Origin: Provencibacterium sp.
Lineage (GTDB): Bacteria; Bacillota; Clostridia; Oscillospirales; Ruminococcaceae
Direction: 5' to 3'
DNA length: 64,000 nt
Assembly: GCA_022793895.1 (NCBI GenBank)
Contig: JAAWDS010000039.1
Coordinates: forward strand, 22,534-86,533
This document shows positions 31,693 to 40,945 of this stretch, one piece after another. How positions within the stretch are numbered: the stretch's first letter is position 1; each line of letters begins with the position of its first letter. The translations under genes and the position numbers were made by a program. A model generated the notes under the pieces. That model was not told the origin of the DNA. It was given only the letters and a program-made list of their open reading frames with translations, and searched no databases.

Positions 31693-32565
31693 ATGAAAAT
31701 TAAAAAGACCGCGGCCGAAAAGGCGTTTGACATTGCCAACGCCCTTTTTATGACGCTGCTCATGATTATCATGCTCTACCCGCTCTGGTTTGTCGCCGTC
31801 GCTTCCGTCAGCAACCCCAACCAATTTATTCAGCACAAGGGGATCCTGCTGCTGCCCACCGGCCTCTCCGGGGCCGCCTATAAGGCGATTCTCGACTACA
31901 AAATGCTGTTTATCAGCTATGGGAACACCATCGGCTATGTGCTCATCGGCACCACCCTCAACCTGTTCATGACGATGCTGGGAGCCTATGGGCTCTCCCG
32001 CCGGAACGTGCTGCTGCGCGATCCCATCATGATGCTCGTCACCTTTACCATGTTCTTCAACGGCGGGCTTATCCCCAACTATCTGCTCGTCAAATCGCTG
32101 GGGATTTACAACACCCGCGCCGCGCTCATCCTCCCGGGGGCCATCAGCGTGATGAACCTCATCATCATGCGCTCCTCCTTCCAGGCGGTGCCCGAAACGC
32201 TGGAGGAATCCGCCCGGATAGACGGCGCAAACGACTTTACCATCCTCTGGAAGGTGATCCTGCCCTTGTGCAAGCCGGTCATGGCCGTTATGGTGCTCTA
32301 CTATGGTGTCAGCCACTGGAACGCCTGGTTCAACGCCATGATCTACCTGCGCAACCGCGAGCTCTATCCGTTGCAGCTGATTCTGCGCGAAATTCTGATC
32401 TCCAACAGCACCGAATCGCTCGCGCTGGGCAACGACAGCGAGCAGATCGCCGAAACGATTAAATACGCCACCATCATGGTAGCGACCGTCCCGATCCTGT
32501 GCGTCTATCCTTTTTTGCAGAAATATTTTGTCAAGGGCGTCATGGTGGGCGCTATCAAAGGTTGA
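31693..32565 (+). CDS. carbohydrate ABC transporter permease (YtcP-like)
   Basis: 290 aa, EESARIDGANDFTILWKVILPLCKPVMAVMVLYYGVSHWNAWFNAMIYL (EAA loop). Confidence 0.95.
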   Translation: MKIKKTAAEKAFDIANALFMTLLMIIMLYPLWFVAVASVSNPNQFIQHKGILLLPTGLSGAAYKAILDYKMLFISYGNTIGYVLIGTTLNLFMTMLGAYGLSRRNVLLRDPIMMLVTFTMFFNGGLIPNYLLVKSLGIYNTRAALILPGAISVMNLIIMRSSFQAVPETLEESARIDGANDFTILWKVILPLCKPVMAVMVLYYGVSHWNAWFNAMIYLRNRELYPLQLILREILISNSTESLALGNDSEQIAETIKYATIMVATVPILCVYPFLQKYFVKGVMVGAIKG

Positions 32566-32619
32566 AGGGACTTACGCCGCCCGCCGGATCGGATTTTTTA
32601 GAAAGGATCTTGAATCGTT

Positions 32620-34788
32620 ATGCAAACGCCATCTTCAAAGGAATATGCCGATCTCCTGGTCCCCTGGATTCAAAATGCGCAGCAGTATCTCTATACCTGC
32701 CCGGACCGGCCCGATCTCTGCTGCTATGGCACCGGCTACAACACCTGGGGGGTGCAGACCAACCAGAAGGCGCTTTCCGCCTTCATTGCCGCCTGCCTGG
32801 ATCCCAGCGCCGCGTTCAGCCCGGAGCTTCCCCGCGAAAAGGTGCGCAGCCAGGCGCTTTCCATGCTGCGCTATAGCCTACAAACTCACATCGAGGGGGA
32901 CTATACCTGCACCGACGGGAACCAATGGGGCCACACCTGGATCAGCGTCCTGGGCGTGGAGCGGATGATGGCCGCGGTGGACGCCTTTATCCCTTACATG
33001 GAGCCGGAGGATCTGGCGCTATTGCGCCGCGTGCTCCTCTCGGAAGCGGATTGGCTGCTGGAGGAATACCCCATTGAAGCCGGGCTTCTCGCTTCAAGCC
33101 GCAAAAACAAACCGGAAAGCAATATCTGGAACGGGGCGCTGCTTGCCCGGACCGCCGCCATGTATCCCGACGCCCCCAATGCCGGGCGTTACCGGGAAAA
33201 GGCCGTCCGGTTCTTCCTAAACGGCATCTCGACCGAGGCGGATGAAAAAAGCGGCCAGGTCTATGAAGGCGTGCGGGTAGGCGACGCATGGGTAGGGGCC
33301 AACTACTTCGACGATCTGGGCTGCGATCACCACGGTTACTTGAATGTCGGCTATATGGTGATCTGCCTCTCAAACATCGCCATGCTGCACTTTTTCTACA
33401 AGCGCCGGGGGGAGAAAGCGCCGCAAGCGCTCTACCACCGCGCAAAGCAGATCTGGCAGCTCGTGCGTTCGCTGACCTATGAGGATGGGCGGCTGCTGCG
33501 CATCGGCGGCGACTCGCGGGCGCGCTACTGCTACTGCCAGGACTATGCCCTCCCCGCCTGGCTGCTGGCCGAGGACGCCTTTGGAGAGGACTGCTCGATG
33601 CTGGAAAACGGCTGGCTGGAGATTCTCCGCCAGGAAACCCGCTACAACGCGGACGGTTCGTTCCTCTCGGCGCGCTGCGGCCACATGCGCGAAACCACCC
33701 CGCTCTACTATACCCGGCTGGAATCCGACCGCGCCAATGTGCTGGCGCTCGCCGCGCTCTGGCGCAGGGAGCTGAACGCGCAGGGCAGCGCGCCGGCAGA
33801 GCGGATTACCCAGTGGCACGGCGCTTATCACGGGGCCTGCTTCGTCAAAGGGGGGCGGCGCGCCGCATCCTTCGTTTGGCGCAGCGCCGAGCCCGCACAG
33901 GGGCTTTGCCTACCCGCCGGCGACAGCTCGTTTGCCGAGTGGCGGCAGAACCTGACCGGTTCGCTCCGGGGCTTAGGCGGCATCCAGCGCGAAGAGGTGC
34001 TCTCGCACGAGGAAGCGCTCTTCCCCGGCGGATTCCTCACCTGGGGAAAAACCCGCTGCGTCAGCACCAACTTTATTGCCGAGGGGCAGGCGAACGACTA
34101 CCAGGCAGTGAAAACCATCGCCTTCGCCGCGCTGCCGGACGACGCCACCATTCTCTGCGTGCAGAGCGCCGCCGCTGAAAACCGGACGGTGATCCGCTCG
34201 GTCAAGGGGCTGCTGCTCAACATCCCCAACGATATCTTTAACGGGCATGTCCGCCGCTACCAGCACGAAAACGGCGAGGCCCTCCTGCATGGATCGGATC
34301 GCGGCTGCGCGGGAAAACTCTCCGCCGGACGCTGGCTCTGCGCCGATCAAACGCTCGGCGCCGCCGTTCCCGCAGGGGAGAGCCTACAGCTTCTCCGTCC
34401 GGGCCGCCGCCAGATCCCGCTTATCAACCAGGGGCGCGATACCCGCGACGACAACGGCACCCTCTATTGCGACGAGCTGCTCTCCTTCCACCAGGAGGGA
34501 AACCGCTGGTACGATCGGGGCGAACCCATCTATACCACCGCCTTCGCCTGCGCCGTCGGGACGGCCGATGAAATCCGCACCCTCTGCGAAGGGCTGGAAA
34601 CCCCCGTACTCCCGGAGGGTATCCGGGGAATCGCCGCCCGCGGGCGGGACGGCCGGAAATATCTGCTCATCTGCAACCTCTCCGGCGGGGATCGCTCCTG
34701 CGAAATGAACGGCTGGCGCACCGTTACCGGAAGGTCCTTTACCGGACTGCATCCCGGCGAAGCGGCGCTTCTTCAGGCGGACGAGTAG
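32620..34788 (+). CDS. putative alpha/alpha-toroid polysaccharide lyase-like protein (heparinase II/III-like architecture; unassigned)
   Basis: 722 aa; aromatic/His-rich helical N-terminal half (NQWGHTWISVLGVERMMAAVDAF..., FDDLGCDHHGYLNVGYMVICLSN) then beta-rich C-terminal half; last gene of the ABC transporter operon. Confidence 0.5.
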   Translation: MQTPSSKEYADLLVPWIQNAQQYLYTCPDRPDLCCYGTGYNTWGVQTNQKALSAFIAACLDPSAAFSPELPREKVRSQALSMLRYSLQTHIEGDYTCTDGNQWGHTWISVLGVERMMAAVDAFIPYMEPEDLALLRRVLLSEADWLLEEYPIEAGLLASSRKNKPESNIWNGALLARTAAMYPDAPNAGRYREKAVRFFLNGISTEADEKSGQVYEGVRVGDAWVGANYFDDLGCDHHGYLNVGYMVICLSNIAMLHFFYKRRGEKAPQALYHRAKQIWQLVRSLTYEDGRLLRIGGDSRARYCYCQDYALPAWLLAEDAFGEDCSMLENGWLEILRQETRYNADGSFLSARCGHMRETTPLYYTRLESDRANVLALAALWRRELNAQGSAPAERITQWHGAYHGACFVKGGRRAASFVWRSAEPAQGLCLPAGDSSFAEWRQNLTGSLRGLGGIQREEVLSHEEALFPGGFLTWGKTRCVSTNFIAEGQANDYQAVKTIAFAALPDDATILCVQSAAAENRTVIRSVKGLLLNIPNDIFNGHVRRYQHENGEALLHGSDRGCAGKLSAGRWLCADQTLGAAVPAGESLQLLRPGRRQIPLINQGRDTRDDNGTLYCDELLSFHQEGNRWYDRGEPIYTTAFACAVGTADEIRTLCEGLETPVLPEGIRGIAARGRDGRKYLLICNLSGGDRSCEMNGWRTVTGRSFTGLHPGEAALLQADE

Positions 34789-34848
34789 CGCTTTCATAAC
34801 GCTTTGTCGAACGGGCCGCCGCAAAATACGCATCCAGCCAATAAAAAA

Positions 34849-34885
34849 GAGGCGCTGCAACATACGAAGCATGTTGCAGCGCCTC
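34849..34885. terminator. Intrinsic terminator after ABC/lyase operon
   Basis: GAGGCGCTGCAACATACGAAGCATGTTGCAGCGCCTC hairpin. Confidence 0.75.
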
Positions 34886-35078
34886 CTTCACAGTATCACA
34901 CGCCGGGGGGGCTTCCAGCTCCCGGAGAAACGCTTCCCTGATTTCTGCAAGAGAATGGAGCTTCATCCGTCAGCGGGAAGCTCCATTTGCAATTCCCGGC
35001 CCGATGCGTTAAAATAACGATAGAATCCCCCGGAGAAGCGGGGCCGCGCCGCTAAACCCATAAAAGGGAGGCCGTTTT

Positions 35079-35618
35079 ATGTACTATTTCACCCAATACG
35101 ATTCCCCAATTGGCCGCCTTACGCTGGGCTGCAAGGAGCAAAAGCTGGTAGGGTTATGGATAGAAGGCCAGAAATATTTTGGCAGTACCGTTCCGGAAGA
35201 AAGGATCCCTGGGGACGGTCTGCCGGTCTTTCGCCAGACGAAGGAATGGCTAGACCGCTACTTTGCCGGAGAGAAGCCCAGTCCCTTCGAGCTGCCCTTA
35301 GCTCCCGCCGGCGGGCAATTCCGTCAGGAGGTTTGGGAGATCCTGTGCGGCATCCCCTACGGGGAGGTCATGACCTATGGGGCCATCGCCCAAAGGATTG
35401 CAAAGCGGCAAAACAGAAAAACGATGTCCGGCCAAGCGGTGGGCGGGGCGGTGGGCCATAACCCCATTTCCATCATCATCCCCTGCCACCGGGTCGTAGG
35501 CGCACGCGGAAACCTGACCGGCTATGCCGGGGGAGTTGCTAAAAAACGCTGGCTGCTGGCGCATGAGGGCCTAGACGCAAACCGCTTTTTTATCCCCAAA
35601 AGGGGGACGGCGCTCTAG
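35079..35618 (+). CDS. ogt: methylated-DNA--[protein]-cysteine S-methyltransferase
   Basis: NPISIIIPCHRVVGARGNLTGYAGG active-site motif (PCHRV). Confidence 0.96.
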   Translation: MYYFTQYDSPIGRLTLGCKEQKLVGLWIEGQKYFGSTVPEERIPGDGLPVFRQTKEWLDRYFAGEKPSPFELPLAPAGGQFRQEVWEILCGIPYGEVMTYGAIAQRIAKRQNRKTMSGQAVGGAVGHNPISIIIPCHRVVGARGNLTGYAGGVAKKRWLLAHEGLDANRFFIPKRGTAL

Positions 35619-35671
35619 GCTCCGCCGAAGGGCGGAAGCCCGCCGGATTTACAGAAAGGGAGGCGGTTCCA

Positions 35672-36301
35672 ATGGAATGGGCCGACGGGAAAACCCGGTG
35701 CTGCTGGGCCAACCCGCAGAATCCAAAATACATCCAGTACCATGACGCCGAATGGGGCGTCCCGGTTTACGACGACCGCAAGCTCTTTGAAATGCTGATT
35801 CTGGAGTGCTTTCAGGCCGGGCTGTCCTGGGAATGCGTCTTAAACAAACGGGAGGCTTTCCTCCGGGCCTTCGATGGGTTTGAGCCGGAGAAGGTCTCCG
35901 CCTATGGGGAAGAAAAGCTGGCCGCTCTGCAAAAGGATCCCGGTATCATCCGCAACCGGTTGAAAATCCGGGCGGCGGTGAACAATGCGCGGATCTTCCG
36001 GACGATCCAGCAGGAACACGGGAGTTTTTCAGCCTATCTCTGGGGCTGGACGGGGGGAAAGACCCTAGACGAAAAGGGGGCGGCCCATTCCCCGCTGTCC
36101 GACAGCATTGCGAAGGATCTGAAAAAGCGGGGGATGACCTTTGTAGGCACCACCATTATTTACGCCTATTTGCAGGCGGTGGGGGTCGTTTATTCCCACG
36201 AAGCGGGATGCTTTTTGGAGCATACCGCAGAAGAGGTCCCGGCGGACGCGGCCGTTTCCGCGTCCGGGGAAGCGGCCGCGCAGCCCTCGCAGAACGCTTA
36301 A
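35672..36301 (+). CDS. tag: DNA-3-methyladenine glycosylase I
   Basis: TRCCWANPQNPKYIQYHDAEWGVPVYDDRKLFEMLILECFQAGLSWECVLNKREAF. Confidence 0.96.
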   Translation: MEWADGKTRCCWANPQNPKYIQYHDAEWGVPVYDDRKLFEMLILECFQAGLSWECVLNKREAFLRAFDGFEPEKVSAYGEEKLAALQKDPGIIRNRLKIRAAVNNARIFRTIQQEHGSFSAYLWGWTGGKTLDEKGAAHSPLSDSIAKDLKKRGMTFVGTTIIYAYLQAVGVVYSHEAGCFLEHTAEEVPADAAVSASGEAAAQPSQNA

Positions 36302-36338
36302 CAAGGCTTTGTAATTCCATCTAAGGAGGTTCGCCGTT

Positions 36339-36869
36339 ATGACGCATACCAACGATTGGTTGACAACAATCCAAACCCGCAGAAGCATCCGCCGTTTTAA
36401 ACCGGATCCTGTCCCGCGGGAGATTCTCGAACAGATTGTCCGCGCCGGAACCTATGCCGCTACCGGTATGAACCGGCAGTCGCCCATTATCCTTGCGGTA
36501 ACAAACCGGGAGGTTCGGGGTCGCCTGTCGCGCTTAAATGCGGAAATCATGGGGGCTGAAAGCGATCCCTTTTACAGCGCGCCGGCCGTCCTCGTCGTGC
36601 TGGCCAAAAAACAGTGCGCACACCGGGTCTATGACGGCAGCCTCGTGATGGGGAACCTGATGCTCGCCGCCCACGCGCTGGGGATTGGAAGCTGCTGGAT
36701 TCACCGGGCGAAGGAAGAATTTGAGCGGCCGGAGGGCCTGGAAATCCTCCGCTCACTGGGCATTGAAGGGGACTATGAGGGCATCGGGCATTGCGTGCTG
36801 GGCTATGTGGACGGGGACTATCCGGAAGCGCCGGCCCGAAAAGAAAATTGGGCCTATTTCATCGATTGA
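36339..36869 (+). CDS. nitroreductase family protein
   Basis: IQTRRSIRRFKPDPVPREILEQIVRAGTYAATGMNRQSPIILAV, FMN-binding nitroreductase signature. Confidence 0.94.
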   Translation: MTHTNDWLTTIQTRRSIRRFKPDPVPREILEQIVRAGTYAATGMNRQSPIILAVTNREVRGRLSRLNAEIMGAESDPFYSAPAVLVVLAKKQCAHRVYDGSLVMGNLMLAAHALGIGSCWIHRAKEEFERPEGLEILRSLGIEGDYEGIGHCVLGYVDGDYPEAPARKENWAYFID

Positions 36870-36930
36870 GTCCACCCCCTCTGTGAAGGAAGGGGGGCTG
36901 TCTGCAAAATACGTTTCCAATGCGCACGAA

Positions 36931-36975
36931 AAACAGAGGCTGGCAAAATACTTCGTATTTTGCCAGCCCCTGTTT
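36931..36975. terminator. Bidirectional intrinsic terminator between nitroreductase and blaR1-like genes
   Basis: AAACAGAGGCTGGCAAAATACTTCGTATTTTGCCAGCCCCTGTTT. Confidence 0.85.
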
Positions 36976-37003
36976 CATTTTCGTTTGCAGACGGGCGGAC
37001 CGA

Positions 37004-39787
37004 TCAAGCGTCCGCCTCGGTCAAAACAACCGGCTGCCCGTCGCAATACACCGATACCGGCGCGTCTCCCGGCAGGGAAAGCAGCAGATAACCGGCATCC
37101 CTCTTTTTAAACTTCACAATCTCTATCCGCCAGCCGCCGTCCTGCCGCACCGGGGAGTAACCGAAATCCCAGGCAAAGCCGTTGTACCAGATATATTGGC
37201 GTCCGCCGGCACGGATGCGGTACCAGGTTTTAATCGAACAGTTCTCCATCCTGCGGGCCGCCTCATCCGGCAGCTCCTCCACCGTCAGGCGGACGGCGCC
37301 TTCCGGCTCCTTCTCTGCCTGTTCAAGTCCATCCTCCGGATCCTCTTCCTCTCCAAACAGCTCCGCCGCCTCCGCTTCGGTCATTTCGTCCACGCGCTGG
37401 ATCCTTTCCTGTCCGTCCCGGACGATCCGGATATTCACCGTCCCCTTGGGATCGGTGTTCAGCGTAACGAAGGAGCTATCCGGCCGGAGATCCAGCAGAA
37501 CACCGACCCGCTGGCCCTGATAATAATAGGCGATCCCCTCCCGGAGAATCCCGTGGGCCCGGTATTCCTCATCACGCTGGGCATCCAGGTTTGCTTTTAG
37601 GGCTTGGGAGCCTGCCTCATCCCCCATAGCGTTCAACAGCACCGCCTGGAAGTTTGCCCTCCCATCCTGAACGGCCTTAGCCTTCCAGGATTCCAAAGCC
37701 TCCCTATCCATATAACCGGTCAGAATGGAGAAGAAGGAAACCGAGGCGTCCGCATAGGTTTTTTCGGCCAAGAGCGAATATAGGGGACTGTCGGGAGCCA
37801 ACTGCTGCAAGCCGAGCGAGAAAAGGGCTATCTTCCCTTCCTGATAGCTCCGGACCAGATAGGCTTCCTGCTCCGGTTCATCCAACTGGGCAAAAACCGC
37901 GGCAAATTGCGGGAGGCCGCCCTCCTGGTAATAGGATTCCGCCAGTTCGGAGGGGGAAGCGTTCCCAATCTCCTGAATGCTCCTCACCAGAGGACGCACG
38001 AGCGGGAAGCGGGTTTCTTCCGTTTCCTCCCGCAGCCGCAATAGCAAGGTGGAGAGGGCGGCCAAGACGTCCGCCTCCTCCAAGCGGCTCCTGCATTTCT
38101 CATGAAGCAGAACGGTCATCGTGCTGTCATCCGGCAGGGAGATTTCAACCGCGTCATAGGCCGCGGCGGATGCCTGTACATTCCAGCCCAGCTCGAAGAG
38201 ATAGGGTGTCTGGAAATAACCCTCCTGGGTATAGCGAAATTCGGGCGCATCCTCCCCTCCCCCTTTTTCCGCTTGCTTCGGATAGGAGGCGTTATCATAG
38301 CAGCGGCTTTCCCCTACATCCAGAGCGAGGATGGGGAACGCCGTTTCCCCAGAAGCCGGGCCGCCGGGCTGCGGGAGATCGTAATCCCGCAGGGTGATGT
38401 TATAAAGATGGGCGTTTTTTGCGGCGCCAAACAGCCCCGGAAGCGTCGTACCGGGACCGGCGGTAAGCTCTTCGATCGCATAGCCGTTGCCGTTGTAGCT
38501 GCCGGTGAAGGGATGCTCCGGCGTCCCGATAGGAATCCACTCCGCCGAAAGCCGGATATCCGCCTGCTGCATGTAGTTCTTATCCAGTCCGTAATCTCCC
38601 GTACCAATCGCTCTCAGCTGGGCCTCGTCAAACACCAGGTAATAGGAGGTTCCTTTCAGCTCCAGCGTCTCCATGGCGGCTTCTTTGACGAAGCTGCCGG
38701 GACTCTCCGCCGGGACAGGCTCCGCCGCATAAGCGCCCAAAAAGATAAACCCGCCTACCAGCGCGGCGGTAAGCACCCCGGAGAGCCAAAGGCCCCCTTT
38801 GGTTATTTTCTGAAAGCTCATGATCGCACCCAGCCTTTCCTTCAATTGTTCTGCGCTCTCGTTGAGCGTTAGTGCCGGAGACGGTCCCCAGCAGCCGCTC
38901 CCCGCCCTCGCCGCATGGACCAGCATATCGCCATAGGCCCGCCTTCCTTCAGCATCCAGGCGCTGGGACGCCGCTTCATCGCAGGCCAGCTCACAGGCGC
39001 GGGCGATCTCCCGGCTCATCCAATAGACTAACGGGTTGAACCAATGCAGGCAGAGGACAAGCTGCACCAGCCATTTATAAAACATATCCCGCCGCCGGTA
39101 ATGAAGAAGCTCATGCAAAACGATATACTGAAAATCGCTTTCCGGCAGGCAGACCGTCGGGAGCACAATGCAGGGCCGGAAAAAGCCGGTCAACAGGGGC
39201 GTTGGAACCAATGGGCAGACGACAAGCTCCACCGGCCGTTTGACCCCCAGGCTTTCCCCTACCTGCGCGAGCTTATCCAGCAGCGCCGCCTCTGAAACCT
39301 CCGTGCCTCCGGCCCGGATGGAGCGGACAAACCCCCGGTAGAGCGCAATCTTGCGCGCCAGCAGAATCAGCGCTACCCCCAGCCACACCCATCCGAGGCT
39401 TTGCAGCGGGTCCATCCCAGCCGTTTGTTCCGGCTCTCCGGCGCGTGCAAGTAGAGCCGCCGGTCCGGGTGCAGCCCCTTTGGGAACACCCCCCTCCTCT
39501 TCCAAGATGGGCCCGGCGGCAGACGGCGACGCGGAGACGAACGCCTCCCCGGCAGAAATGGGGAGGGAAGGAATTCCTGCCCTATCCAACTGCCCAAACA
39601 GCGCCCCCACCAGGCTGGACTCCAGTGTAAACGGCAGAAGCAGGCGGGCGATGACGGCCAGCCACACCGCATATTGCCATCGTTTGCTGACCCGGCTTCG
39701 GAATAGAGGCTTACAGAGCAGGAGAGGCAGCATGAGAAGGGAACCGGAAAGCGACAGGGAAAGGACCACCTTTAAAACGCTGTTCAT
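37004..39787 (-). CDS. M56 family (BlaR1/MecR1-type) membrane metallopeptidase with atypical extracellular region
   Basis: N-terminal TMs, VLHELLHYRRRDMFYKW (HEXXH), ACELACDEAASQRL; 927 aa; C-terminal half contains HPFTGSYNGNGYAIEELTAGPGTTLPGLFGAAKNAHLYNITL (GLUG-like). Confidence 0.92.
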   Translation of the reverse strand: MNSVLKVVLSLSLSGSLLMLPLLLCKPLFRSRVSKRWQYAVWLAVIARLLLPFTLESSLVGALFGQLDRAGIPSLPISAGEAFVSASPSAAGPILEEEGGVPKGAAPGPAALLARAGEPEQTAGMDPLQSLGWVWLGVALILLARKIALYRGFVRSIRAGGTEVSEAALLDKLAQVGESLGVKRPVELVVCPLVPTPLLTGFFRPCIVLPTVCLPESDFQYIVLHELLHYRRRDMFYKWLVQLVLCLHWFNPLVYWMSREIARACELACDEAASQRLDAEGRRAYGDMLVHAARAGSGCWGPSPALTLNESAEQLKERLGAIMSFQKITKGGLWLSGVLTAALVGGFIFLGAYAAEPVPAESPGSFVKEAAMETLELKGTSYYLVFDEAQLRAIGTGDYGLDKNYMQQADIRLSAEWIPIGTPEHPFTGSYNGNGYAIEELTAGPGTTLPGLFGAAKNAHLYNITLRDYDLPQPGGPASGETAFPILALDVGESRCYDNASYPKQAEKGGGEDAPEFRYTQEGYFQTPYLFELGWNVQASAAAYDAVEISLPDDSTMTVLLHEKCRSRLEEADVLAALSTLLLRLREETEETRFPLVRPLVRSIQEIGNASPSELAESYYQEGGLPQFAAVFAQLDEPEQEAYLVRSYQEGKIALFSLGLQQLAPDSPLYSLLAEKTYADASVSFFSILTGYMDREALESWKAKAVQDGRANFQAVLLNAMGDEAGSQALKANLDAQRDEEYRAHGILREGIAYYYQGQRVGVLLDLRPDSSFVTLNTDPKGTVNIRIVRDGQERIQRVDEMTEAEAAELFGEEEDPEDGLEQAEKEPEGAVRLTVEELPDEAARRMENCSIKTWYRIRAGGRQYIWYNGFAWDFGYSPVRQDGGWRIEIVKFKKRDAGYLLLSLPGDAPVSVYCDGQPVVLTEADA

Positions 39788-40182
39788 CTATCCTTCTTCT
39801 CCTTCTCCCAAAACCTCTTCAAATCCTCATACTCTTCTTCTGAGAGCATTTCCGTCTGTATCAACGTGGATACCAGCCCCTTCGCATCTCCCCGATACAG
39901 CTTGTTTAAGAAGGTCTGCGTCTGCGCCGCCTGATAATCCGCTTCAGAGATGCGGGCGGTATATTCGTTGCGGCGGCCGATTTTGTTCGTTTTCAGAAGC
40001 CCCTTTTCCACCAGCCGGGATAACAGGGTGATCACCGTGTTCTTCTGCCAGGTCCGGCCCGCTTCGGACAGCTTCTCCATGATCTGGGCATAAAGCGCGG
40101 TCCCGCCCTGGGCCCAGATGATCTTCATCAGCTCCATTTCAGAATCGGAAACCGGTTGCAGCATGCTATCGCTCCCTTTCAT
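39784..40182 (-). CDS. BlaI/MecI/CopY family transcriptional repressor
   Basis: VSDSEMELMKIIWAQGGTALYAQIMEKLSEAGRTWQKNTVITLLSRLVEKGLLKTNKIGRRNEYTARISEADY; overlaps the M56 gene. Confidence 0.95.
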   Translation of the reverse strand: MKGSDSMLQPVSDSEMELMKIIWAQGGTALYAQIMEKLSEAGRTWQKNTVITLLSRLVEKGLLKTNKIGRRNEYTARISEADYQAAQTQTFLNKLYRGDAKGLVSTLIQTEMLSEEEYEDLKRFWEKEKKDR

Positions 40183-40187
40183 TAGAT

Positions 40188-40238
40188 AACATCTTGTAGT
40201 CTAACTAAAGGATAACACATTGTAGGCCATATTGTCAA
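40188..40238 (-). promoter_or_regulatory. Putative promoter with BlaI-type operator repeats
   Basis: Reverse strand TTGACA-17-TTATCC with two related boxes CCTACAATGTGTTATC and GACTACAAGATGTTATC directly upstream of the repressor gene. Confidence 0.55.
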
Positions 40239-40274
40239 GGCAGGCCGCCCATATTTTTTATACACGGCAGCTCC

Positions 40275-40811
40275 TTACCAGCGCTTCACCTTTTCGCTGC
40301 CGATCCGCTCCGCAATCCAGCCAAAGACCGCGTCGCTATCCTTGGAAGGGATCAGCGGGAAGCCTACCGAGATAGAGCGGCCGGTGTCCATGATAAACTT
40401 TGCGAATGGGATTTTTTGCAGGCCGGCGCGGTCAAAACGCTGTTCCACCCGTTCAATTTTATCGAGAGGGATAAAGAGCAGGCGGCCCCGGCTCCGGCAA
40501 ACGATAAAACTTGGCAGCAGGTGAGCCTCTCCTTGCCAAACCTTATAAACAGGGTGAGGTTCTGCATATTCCCTATCGAGCAAAAAGGCGTCGTTGTCGG
40601 TCAAAGCGTTCATACCGGCGCGGACGTAGAGGGCCGATCGCAAAGCCGCGCAGCCGGTAACGGCGGCGGCGCCCAGCAAAAGCCGCGGCCCGTAAGATAT
40701 CCCTGCGGGATAGCAGCGCAAAAGGACGAACAGGCATGCCGCAAGACCGGCGGCACAGAGGGCAAGCCGGCGGATTTCCCTGCGCATAAAATCTCTTTTT
40801 ATCTTTTCCAT
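40275..40811 (-). CDS. hypothetical membrane protein (two TM segments, YcxB-like tail)
   Basis: MEKIKRDFMRREIRRLALCAAGLAACLFVLLRC...SFIVCRSRGRLLFIPLDKIERVEQRF. Confidence 0.6.
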   Translation of the reverse strand: MEKIKRDFMRREIRRLALCAAGLAACLFVLLRCYPAGISYGPRLLLGAAAVTGCAALRSALYVRAGMNALTDNDAFLLDREYAEPHPVYKVWQGEAHLLPSFIVCRSRGRLLFIPLDKIERVEQRFDRAGLQKIPFAKFIMDTGRSISVGFPLIPSKDSDAVFGWIAERIGSEKVKRW

Positions 40812-40945
40812 GATGATTTCCCTCTTTTCATCCTTATCATTCTGCCGCCATAGCCCTCCAATCAAAAAAGCGCCCCTATGCCCGCAGCGTACTGCGGCAT
40901 AGGAGCAGCCTGAACCGGCTAACGGGCAGCGCTTTTAAAGGACGC

